NCBI RefSeq assembly: GCF_900107095.1
Contig: NZ_FNOR01000012.1
Location: 62,001-126,000, forward strand
Length of the DNA: 64,000 bases
DNA from: Collimonas sp. OK242
GTDB taxonomy: Bacteria > Pseudomonadota > Gammaproteobacteria > Burkholderiales > Burkholderiaceae_D
Direction: 5' to 3'
Positions 15,366 to 22,120 of the stretch are shown one piece after another. The notes beneath the pieces were generated by a model. It saw only the letters and a list, made by a program, of their open reading frames with translations, ran no database searches and was not told the origin of the DNA. Position numbers and translations under genes: made by a program. How positions within the stretch are numbered: the stretch's first letter is position 1; each line of letters starts with the position of its first letter.

Positions 15366-15959
15366 ATGACAATCAAATCCGTGCTGGCCATCGTTGCCTG
15401 CGGCGTGTTTACCGCCTGTGCCGCAGGCCCTTACGACAACGGCTATAGCGGATATTCACCTGCCGCTGCCGGCGGTTATGGCAATGCGCCGGTCGTCGCT
15501 TATGGCGGCTATGATGATACGCCCTCGTATGGCGATCGTCGCGCCGACCGGTACGACGACCGTTACGGCGACAGCAATTGGACGCCGCCAGGAAGCTATC
15601 GCGATTCTTGCCGCGATATTGTGGTGCGGCGCGGCATGCTGGAAGCTACTTGCGGAGGCGATAACGGCGGCAGAAGGACGGCGATTCCCCTGTCATCTTG
15701 CCGCAGCGGCAGTTTTGAAAACATCAACGGCAACCTGCAGTGCATGGGTGGCCGTGACCGTGACTACGGCGGTTCCAACAGAGACTTGCCGCCGGGGAGC
15801 TACCTCCAGTCTTGCTCGGATGTCGGGATACGAGGTGGTGTGCTGGAAGCAACCTGCGGCGGCAGCGACAACCGCAGGGTACGCTCTTCAATCTCCCTGC
15901 GTTCCTGCAGAAGCGGCAGCTTCAGCAATATAAACGGCTACCTGCAATGCGACCGCTAG
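15366..15959 (+). CDS. Lipoprotein with two cyanovirin-N (CVNH) domains
   Basis: A 197-residue exported protein. Residues 1-18 form a signal peptide ending in VFTAC, a plausible lipobox with the acylated Cys at 18. A Tyr/Gly/Asp-rich linker (about 20-70) follows, then two similar domains: about 74-127 (PPGSYRDSC ... MLEATCGG ... NINGNLQC) and 141-195 (PPGSYLQSC ... VLEATCGG ... NINGYLQC). The pattern G-S-Y-x-x-S-C, L-x-A-T-C and I-N-G-x-L-x-C is that of CVNH lectins, which bind mannose-rich glycans. SD GGAGA fixes the start at 15366. TATAAT at 15323-15328 is a likely -10 element. Glycan binding at the cell surface is inferred from the fold. Confidence 0.8.
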   Translation: MTIKSVLAIVACGVFTACAAGPYDNGYSGYSPAAAGGYGNAPVVAYGGYDDTPSYGDRRADRYDDRYGDSNWTPPGSYRDSCRDIVVRRGMLEATCGGDNGGRRTAIPLSSCRSGSFENINGNLQCMGGRDRDYGGSNRDLPPGSYLQSCSDVGIRGGVLEATCGGSDNRRVRSSISLRSCRSGSFSNINGYLQCDR

Positions 15960-15980
15960 TTGCAGAGGCAGCCGCAGCAA

Positions 15981-16901
15981 TCAGAGCAATTCCACGCTCA
16001 GCAGATTGACGTAGCAGCTCTCGCGCGTGGTGCTGACAAAGTCGGCCAGATACGATTGCTGCGACATCTCAGGCAGGCAAGCCGCATATAGCCGCCCGGT
16101 CAGGCCGCTGGCGGTGATTCTCTTGGCCAGCACGTAGTCGCGCGTCAGATAGTTCTGCGCGGCCCAGATCGGCAAGGTAGCGATGCCGCGGCGGCTGGCG
16201 ACCAGCTGCAGCATCGCCACCGTCAATTCCGTGGTGCGGCGCGCGGTCTGGACGCCGGCCGGTTTCAACACCTGGCGTACCACATCGAGCATGTCGTCCG
16301 GCACCGGATAGGTAATCAGCGTGTCGCCGGCAAAATCTTCGGCAACCAGGTATTCCTTGCCTGCCAGCGGATGATCGTGCGCCACCAGCGCGACGATTTC
16401 AAAGCTGAACAGGGCATGATAATCCACCTTTTCATCAAGATCGACTTCAGCCACGATCGCGACATCGGCGCGATGCTCATATAGCAGCCCGACCGGATCC
16501 GCCTGGAAGCCCGAGACGATATCCAGCTCCACTTCCGGCCAGCGCTTGCGGAAAATATCCATGGCCGGCATCAGCCAGTCGAAACAGGTATGGCACTCCA
16601 CCGCAATCCGCAACTGGCCGGCCACGCCTTGCGCCAGCCGCACCAGGTCGCGCTCGCTTTCCGCCACTTGCGGCAATACCGCATCCGCCAGTTTCAGCAG
16701 GCGTTCGCCGGCCGGGGTAAACCGCACCGGCACCGATTTGCGTTCAAACAGCGTGGTGCCGTGATGATCTTCCAGCTGCTTGATCTGATGCGACAGCGCC
16801 GACTGGGTCACGTTGAGCAGCGTCGCCGCACGCAGCAGGTTGCCGGCTTCGCGCAGGGCGTGCAGGGTTTTCAGGTGGCGTAGTTCCAGGATGGATTGCA
16901 T
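15981..16901 (-). CDS. metR: LysR-type activator of methionine synthesis
   Basis: A 306-residue LysR protein. The N-terminal helix-turn-helix reads LRHLKTLHALREAGNLLRAA and TLLNVTQSALSHQIKQLEDH; the effector domain contains IAVECHTCFDWLMPAMDIFR, where ECHTCFDWL is characteristic of MetR, whose co-inducer is homocysteine. It is divergent from metE across a 144-base gap, the same layout as in enterobacteria. A MetR-like site lies between the two genes. It converges on the CVNH lipoprotein gene, with only 21 bases between the stops. Confidence 0.93.
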   Translation of the reverse strand: MQSILELRHLKTLHALREAGNLLRAATLLNVTQSALSHQIKQLEDHHGTTLFERKSVPVRFTPAGERLLKLADAVLPQVAESERDLVRLAQGVAGQLRIAVECHTCFDWLMPAMDIFRKRWPEVELDIVSGFQADPVGLLYEHRADVAIVAEVDLDEKVDYHALFSFEIVALVAHDHPLAGKEYLVAEDFAGDTLITYPVPDDMLDVVRQVLKPAGVQTARRTTELTVAMLQLVASRRGIATLPIWAAQNYLTRDYVLAKRITASGLTGRLYAACLPEMSQQSYLADFVSTTRESCYVNLLSVELL

Positions 16902-16946
16902 ATGCTTGCTTATATATTGCTTAAATGGTAATTAAAATACTGTGTA

Positions 16947-16959
16947 TGAGTAAAATTCA
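16947..16959. promoter_or_regulatory. Candidate MetR binding site
   Basis: TGAGTAAAATTCA matches the MetR consensus TGAA-N5-TTCA at seven of eight fixed positions and lies between metR and metE, 87 bases before the metE start. Confidence 0.5.
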
Positions 16960-17045
16960 AGTTGATTCTTAATATTTATCGTTTGAATCATAATCCAGCT
17001 TGGCCCAATATGCGAGTCATTGAATTTGTTTTTATGGAGATAAAG

Positions 17046-19334
17046 ATGGCATTGGCACACGTATTAGGGTTTCCGCGCATCGGCGCTCACCGCGAACTGA
17101 AGTTTGCCCAGGAATCGTTCTGGAAGGGCGCATCCGATGAAGCTGCATTGCGCACCACCGGTGCCACGCTGCGCGCCCGTCACTGGCAGGCACAGGCCGA
17201 TGCCGGCCTCGACTTCGTGACAGTCGGCGACTTTGCCTGGTACGACCAGGTGCTGGGCACGCTGGCGCTGCTGGGCGCAATTCCAAGCCGTTTCGGCTTC
17301 GATCCGAAACAGCTGACGCTGGCCGACTATTTCACCCTGGCGCGCGGCAGCAAGCATCACTTCGCGATGGAAATGACCAAGTGGTTCGATACCAACTATC
17401 ACTATCTGGTGCCGGAATGGAGCGCCGATGTGCAGTTCGACGGCGGCGTCGACTGGCTGCACGACGAGATTGCCGAAGCACGTGCGCTCGGTCATCGTGT
17501 GAAAGTAGCGCTGGTCGGTCCGTTGACGCTGCTGTATCAAGGCAAGATCAAGTCCGGCGTCGCGCACAAGCTGGATCTGTTGCCCAAGGTGCTGGCCGGC
17601 TATCAGCAATTGCTGCAGCGTTTGCAGCTTGCCGGCATCGAATCGGTACAGATCGATGAGCCGATCCTGGCGCTGGAACTGGACGCGACCTGGCGTGCCG
17701 CCTTTGCCCCTGCCTATGCGCAATTGGCCGGCACTGCGCCGGCATTGCTGTTGACCACGTATTTCGGCGAAGTCAGCGAGCACGCTGAACTGCTGCGTTC
17801 GCTGCCGGTGGCCGGCGTCCATCTGGATCTGGTGCGCGGCGCCGATCAGCTGGAGCAGATCGTTGCCGGCTGGCCGCAAGACAAAGTGCTGTCGCTAGGC
17901 GTGGTCGACGGCCGCAACCTGTGGCGTACCGACCTGGATCAGGTATTGACCAGGCTCAAGCCTGTGCAAGCGCAACTCGGCGACAGATTGTGGGTGGCTT
18001 CCAGCTGCTCGTTGCTGCATGTGCCGGTGGACCTGGCCAGCGAAACCAAGCTCGACGACGAATTGAAAAGCTGGCTGGCGTTCGCTACCCAGAAACTGGC
18101 CGAAATCGTCACCCTCAAGCTGGCATTGAATGGCAAGGCAGGCGAAGTGGAAGCGCAATTCGTCGCTTCACGTGCGGCCCAGGCCAGCCGGCGCAGCTCC
18201 AGCCGCATCCACAATCCACTGGTGCAAAAGCGTCTGGCTGCGGTAACGGCGGCGGATGCCGAGCGCTCTGCTGGTTTTGCCGAGCGCATCGCCAAGCAGC
18301 AAGCCAAATGGCAATTGCCGGCTTTCCCGACCACCACCATCGGCTCTTTCCCGCAGACCGCGGAAATCCGCCAGGCGCGCGCCGCTTACAAACGCGGTGA
18401 AATCGGTCACCTGGATTACCTCGACAAGATGCGCGAAGAAATCCGCGTCGTGGTGGAGAAACAGGAACAGCTCGGTCTTGACGTGCTGGTGCATGGCGAG
18501 CCGGAGCGCAACGACATGGTCGAATATTTCGGCGAACAATTGTGGGGTTACACCTTCACCGCCAACGGCTGGGTGCAAAGCTACGGTTCGCGCTGCGTCA
18601 AACCGCCGATCATTTATGGCGACGTGTATCGTCCGGAAGCGATGACCGTGGGCTGGAGCCAGTTTGCCCAGACCCTGACAAGCAAGCCGATGAAGGGCAT
18701 GCTGACCGGTCCGGTGACCATGTTGCAATGGTCCTTCGTGCGCGACGACCAGCCGCGCGAAACCACCGCGCTGCAGATCGCCCTGGCCTTGCGCGACGAA
18801 GTCTGCGACCTGGAGCGAGCCAACATCGGCATGATCCAGATCGACGAACCGGCGTTCCGTGAAGGTTTGCCGTTGAAATCACGCGACTGGCCGCATTACC
18901 TGGACTGGGCGGTGCGCGCGTTCAAGATCAGCGCCGCCGGCGTCGGCGACGAAACCCAGATCCACACCCACATGTGCTATTCGGAATTCAACGATATCCT
19001 GCCATGGATCGCAGCGATGGACGCGGACGTCATCACTATCGAGACTTCGCGGTCGGATATGGAATTGCTGGACGGTTTTGGGCAGTTCGCCTATCCGAAC
19101 GACATCGGTCCCGGCGTCTACGACATCCATTCGCCGCGGGTGCCGCAAGTCGACGAGATGGAACGCCTGTTGCACAAGGCACGCGGTGTGATTCCCGATG
19201 CGCGCTTGTGGGTCAATCCGGATTGCGGCCTGAAGACGCGCGGCTGGCCTGAGACTTACGAGGCGCTGGAAAACATGGTGCTGGCAGCCAAGCGCCTGCG
19301 TGAGAGCGTGGCGCAGGAGCGTAAGGCGGCTTAA
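17046..19334 (+). CDS. metE: Cobalamin-independent methionine synthase
   Basis: Transfers a methyl group from 5-methyltetrahydropteroyl-triglutamate to homocysteine (762 aa, the usual length). The opening [20 protein letters not shown] is typical of the N-terminal barrel. The C-terminal barrel carries the zinc ligands and substrate residues in [34 protein letters not shown] (His and Cys ligands) and [11 protein letters not shown] (last Cys ligand). The SD GGAGA fixes ATG 17046; an ATG four codons upstream overlaps that site. Divergent metR is the likely activator. With cystathionine beta-synthase and gamma-lyase nearby the region handles both directions of homocysteine use. No cobalamin or SAM riboswitch is visible upstream. 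Confidence 0.97.
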   Translation: MALAHVLGFPRIGAHRELKFAQESFWKGASDEAALRTTGATLRARHWQAQADAGLDFVTVGDFAWYDQVLGTLALLGAIPSRFGFDPKQLTLADYFTLARGSKHHFAMEMTKWFDTNYHYLVPEWSADVQFDGGVDWLHDEIAEARALGHRVKVALVGPLTLLYQGKIKSGVAHKLDLLPKVLAGYQQLLQRLQLAGIESVQIDEPILALELDATWRAAFAPAYAQLAGTAPALLLTTYFGEVSEHAELLRSLPVAGVHLDLVRGADQLEQIVAGWPQDKVLSLGVVDGRNLWRTDLDQVLTRLKPVQAQLGDRLWVASSCSLLHVPVDLASETKLDDELKSWLAFATQKLAEIVTLKLALNGKAGEVEAQFVASRAAQASRRSSSRIHNPLVQKRLAAVTAADAERSAGFAERIAKQQAKWQLPAFPTTTIGSFPQTAEIRQARAAYKRGEIGHLDYLDKMREEIRVVVEKQEQLGLDVLVHGEPERNDMVEYFGEQLWGYTFTANGWVQSYGSRCVKPPIIYGDVYRPEAMTVGWSQFAQTLTSKPMKGMLTGPVTMLQWSFVRDDQPRETTALQIALALRDEVCDLERANIGMIQIDEPAFREGLPLKSRDWPHYLDWAVRAFKISAAGVGDETQIHTHMCYSEFNDILPWIAAMDADVITIETSRSDMELLDGFGQFAYPNDIGPGVYDIHSPRVPQVDEMERLLHKARGVIPDARLWVNPDCGLKTRGWPETYEALENMVLAAKRLRESVAQERKAA

Positions 19335-19352
19335 CAGGGGTAATAAAAAAAA

Positions 19353-19385
19353 GGGGGGGCAAGTTTTACTTGCCCCCCTTTTTGT
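19353..19385. terminator. Bidirectional terminator between metE and a ClpP-like gene
   Basis: A stem of ten perfect pairs (GGGGGGCAAG with CTTGCCCCCC, loop TTTTA) is followed by a T-run and preceded by an A-run of eight, so it can stop transcription from both sides of this convergent pair. Confidence 0.9.
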
Positions 19386-19438
19386 TCATTGCGCGCCAGA
19401 TCAGGTTTCAGCTTGATTGGACCGATCGTGGTCTGGAG

Positions 19439-20017
19439 TTACGAAAGTTCTTTGGCGCTCACGATGGATTTCGACACCAGGCCATACTCTATTGCTTCTG
19501 GCGCCGACATCCAGTAATCCCGGTCGATGTCGGTCATCACTTTTTCCGGTTTCTGCCCGGTTTCTTTAGCAATCAAGGCGCCGATGCGTTCGCGCACGCG
19601 AATGATCTCGCGCGCCTGAATCGCAATATCGGAAGCCTGGCCGCCTACACCGCCGCTCGGCTGATGAATCAGGAAGCGCGTGTTTTGCAGGCAGTAGCGC
19701 CGTTCTTTAGGCACTGCCAGGAATACGTTGACTGCCGCGCTGCCAACCCAGCCGCTGCCGATCATGTTGACCGGCGCGTCGATAAATCGAATGACGTCAT
19801 GGATCACGTCGCCCGACTCGACGTGTCCGCCGGGTGAGCAAACCAGGAGATTGATCGGCGCTGTAGATTCGCCGGACAGGGCGATCAGCTGCCTGACAAC
19901 ATCCCGCGCAAGCGTATCGTTGATTTGGCCGAAGACCAGCACGGTACGTGATTTAAATGCTTTTTCTTCCAGGAATGCATCGCGCTGAGATGCGTTTGTT
20001 TCCACTTTTTCTTCCAT
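19439..20017 (-). CDS. ClpP-like ATP-dependent protease subunit
   Basis: A 192-residue serine peptidase of the ClpP fold. The triad is intact: Ser93 in GWVGSAAV, His118 in RFLIHQPSGG and Asp167 in DIDRDYWMSAPEA. It differs from the housekeeping ClpP in the serine motif (GSAAV rather than the usual G-x-A-A-S-M-G) and in its unusual N-terminus. No Clp ATPase gene or trigger-factor gene is adjacent, so it is a second, stand-alone ClpP-type protein that would need ClpX or ClpA encoded elsewhere, or might work alone. It converges on metE with a shared terminator. Upstream lies a decayed metN fragment. Confidence 0.87.
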   Translation of the reverse strand: MEEKVETNASQRDAFLEEKAFKSRTVLVFGQINDTLARDVVRQLIALSGESTAPINLLVCSPGGHVESGDVIHDVIRFIDAPVNMIGSGWVGSAAVNVFLAVPKERRYCLQNTRFLIHQPSGGVGGQASDIAIQAREIIRVRERIGALIAKETGQKPEKVMTDIDRDYWMSAPEAIEYGLVSKSIVSAKELS

Positions 20018-20112
20018 GATTTGCCTCTGAGGTCGATGTGTTCGTTAATCGTCAAACAGTCAGTGTAAACTAAAAATCCCTCGCAATTTGCTACTCGTTC
20101 CAGTTGTATGTA

Positions 20113-20265
20113 CTTGCCCGAAATCTTTAGCGGCCAATCGATATTGGCGGCCACGGTCTTGGCGTTGAGCGGGTTGAAATGCTGGAAAATCATGCCGATC
20201 CGCCGGCGCAGCCGATGCAGGCCGTTATTGTCCAGCGCAGTGATGTCTTCACCGTCGATCGCTAT
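20113..20265 (-). pseudogene. Remnant of a methionine ABC transporter ATPase (metN)
   Basis: A 50-codon piece on the minus strand reads IDGEDITALDNNGLHRLRRR, then [20 protein letters not shown] and DWPLKISG. This is the stretch around the Q-loop of MetN (consensus ...[32 protein letters not shown]). The upstream side ends in a stop codon before the Walker A region and the downstream side runs into unrelated sequence, so the fragment has lost both ATPase catalytic motifs. It lies upstream of the ClpP-like gene and in the same direction. It marks a deletion or rearrangement that removed a methionine importer from a region otherwise devoted to sulfur amino acids. Confidence 0.75.
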
Positions 20266-20358
20266 TTAACAATAGCGGTGTTAGGCCATGCTTCCGTTTC
20301 ATAAAGATGTCGGATGAAGATGTTGGAATGACATCATGCAAAAGATGTTTTTTTATGG

Positions 20359-20376
20359 CATAGTGAGCTCACTATG
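20359..20376. promoter_or_regulatory. 18-bp perfect palindrome overlapping a start codon
   Basis: CATAGTGAGCTCACTATG is its own reverse complement, and its last three bases are the start codon of the small gene at 20374. A dimeric repressor bound here would block expression directly, or the RNA could fold to hide the start. No ribosome site is visible upstream. Confidence 0.55.
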
Positions 20377-20586
20377 AAAGCACTCCAGAGCGAATTGGCC
20401 AAAAGAGTTCTCGCTGACCCCAGCGCGACGCTGCAGTTGCGCGCCTACCTGGCCAGCAAGAACTCCAAGTCGTCGCTATCCACTACGGCCACCGCAGTCT
20501 CCAATGACGAAGACGTGATCAGCTTGCATTCCGCGCAAGAGGGAACTGTCCAGTACCGTATCAAAATCGTTCCCAAGGCCGCCTGA
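20374..20586 (+). CDS. Unknown small protein (70 aa)
   Basis: I do not recognise a family. The protein has a helical N-terminal half (MKALQSELAKRVLADPSATL), a Ser/Thr-rich middle and a beta-like end (GTVQYRIKIVPKAA). It has no signal peptide or membrane helix. Its start codon is the end of an 18-bp perfect palindrome and lacks a clear Shine-Dalgarno sequence, so translation may be leaderless or controlled. The gene for a membrane protein starts eight bases after its stop, and the two are likely co-transcribed. The unit is bounded by a metN remnant and a TonB locus, suggesting acquired DNA. A small regulator or partner of the membrane protein is possible. Confidence 0.6.
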   Translation: MKALQSELAKRVLADPSATLQLRAYLASKNSKSSLSTTATAVSNDEDVISLHSAQEGTVQYRIKIVPKAA

Positions 20587-20594
20587 GCGGAACG

Positions 20595-21407
20595 ATGAAC
20601 GTAGCGCTGCCTGCTTTAATCGTCTTCCTGCTGTTACTCCCCGGTTTTATTGCCCGTTCCCGATTTAAGCGGGCAGAGCGCATTTCCCTTGATTATTCTC
20701 CGTTCGGACAGATTGTCACTGAGGCCATGCTGTGGAACTGCGTTTTCCACCCTTTGTGGTTGCTCGCGTCCGCAGTGTTATTCGGCCGTGCGCTGCAACC
20801 GCTATTGTTGCTGGAACTCTTGTCTTCCGATCCCGCCAGCCAGTCCAGGGCAATCCAGGGGATCGCCCTGCAGTTTTCCTGGATATGCGCTTATTTCCTG
20901 AGTTTGTATGGCGGCGCCTGGGTCGTGCCCAATTGTTTTCGGCTCGCCATCACCCGCTTTCGGCTGGATCGCTCCGACGCCGGCTGGTTTGTTCCCTGGC
21001 TACGCTTTAACCAGGCGCCCTGGTACTACCTGCTGACCGGCGCCGATTTCGACCGGGATCAGCAACCCGACCTGATTGCCGTATCTGCGATTGTGAATGT
21101 GGCCGGGCAGGCGGTATTGTTTACCGGCATCCTGGATGATTTTTTTGTCGATGCCGGCGGCAGCCTGGATCGCCTCATCTTGTCGCAGGTGATGCGGCGG
21201 CCGCTGGTCGCCGACAAGGAAGACAGCAGCACCGTAGCAGAAGATCTGGCGCGCTTCTACGGGGTCGATGGCGATTATTTCGTGCTGCGTTATAGCGAGG
21301 CCATTACGTTGAACATTGAATATATCAAGATCGACATGGATGTGGCCGATACTGCGGCCGCCGGCACATGGGCTGGTTCGCTACCATCCGGGCTTGTCGT
21401 CAACTAA
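20595..21407 (+). CDS. Predicted membrane protein, DUF6338-like
   Basis: A 270-residue protein. The N-terminal 130 residues have about three hydrophobic segments (VALPALIVFLLLLPGFIARS; NCVFHPLWLLASAVLFGRAL; LQFSWICAYFLSLYGGAWVV). The cytoplasmic rest contains short beta motifs (QAVLFTGILDDFFVDAGGSL, then DRLILSQVMRRPL) and ends with DGDYFVLRYSEAITLNIEYI. This layout, a membrane anchor followed by a small beta domain with an F-x-G-x-L-x-D-F pattern, resembles the DUF6338 family of unknown function, from memory and not from a search. It follows the small gene by eight bases. The same context (two-gene unit, palindromic operator candidate, accessory patch) makes a stress or defence role worth testing. 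Confidence 0.6.
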   Translation: MNVALPALIVFLLLLPGFIARSRFKRAERISLDYSPFGQIVTEAMLWNCVFHPLWLLASAVLFGRALQPLLLLELLSSDPASQSRAIQGIALQFSWICAYFLSLYGGAWVVPNCFRLAITRFRLDRSDAGWFVPWLRFNQAPWYYLLTGADFDRDQQPDLIAVSAIVNVAGQAVLFTGILDDFFVDAGGSLDRLILSQVMRRPLVADKEDSSTVAEDLARFYGVDGDYFVLRYSEAITLNIEYIKIDMDVADTAAAGTWAGSLPSGLVVN

Positions 21408-21643
21408 ATTATGCAACTCTGTTGCAATTGCCTTGCAAGCAATACCGGTTCGCGATTACACTTGCAGCTTGCCGTCTTTGATTTCCGTCAGCCACGTAAG
21501 CCATATAAACCATATAAGCCAGGCCAGAACCGCATGTATCTTCAGACCAGTCCTGCTCCGTCATCGCCGCGCTTAGCGCGCGCGGCAGGCACGTCTGCAG
21601 ATTTGCGAGGGATAGCAGTGCCCTGCAACCGCGCGAGCTTCTC

Positions 21644-21979
21644 ATGCGGCTGATCGTCGAACCGCATTTTCATGCCCGGCGCCGCTTCAAGCTGCGCTTG
21701 CAGCAGTTCGCGCTATGGCTGGCGCTGGCGATCCTGGTGCTGCAACTGGTCGGGATGGCATTCCATAATCATAGCCTGGCCGAAACTTCGTCCGACTGCG
21801 TCAGCTGCGACCTGGCTGCCGATTTTCCTTCTCCAGCCCCACCCAGCCCGGTGCCGGTGCTGACGCCGGTCCTGGTGTTTGCGTATCGCACTGCTATCGA
21901 ACCGGCCTATGCCTTTATACCAGCGCAGAAACATTTCCTGATCCCGCATTCTCAAGCCCCGCCGACCGTCGTCGTTTGA
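21644..21979 (+). CDS. DUF2946-like small protein upstream of a TonB receptor
   Basis: A 111-residue protein with one strong membrane helix (FALWLALAILVLQLVGMAFH) followed by an export-side tail containing HNHSLAETSSDCVSCDLAAD, a possible His/Cys metal site, and a Pro-rich stretch. The arrangement of one helix, a His pair, a Cys-x-x-Cys and a Pro-rich end resembles the DUF2946 family, which is often found beside copper or other metal receptors. No good ribosome site is present before ATG 21644. The TonB receptor gene starts 142 bases after its stop, so the two may work together in metal uptake or sensing; this is inference. Confidence 0.6.
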   Translation: MRLIVEPHFHARRRFKLRLQQFALWLALAILVLQLVGMAFHNHSLAETSSDCVSCDLAADFPSPAPPSPVPVLTPVLVFAYRTAIEPAYAFIPAQKHFLIPHSQAPPTVVV

Positions 21980-22120
21980 CCTTCTGTTATCCCATTATTT
22001 CCGACCTGAAACAGCCTTGAAGCTGTTTGTATGCCATTTCCCGATTGTATGCAGCGCTTGCTGCAGATCCGGCGGCCGGCGGTCCGGCGGCTGGGTTATT
22101 CCGTTTACTGGAGTTTGAGA

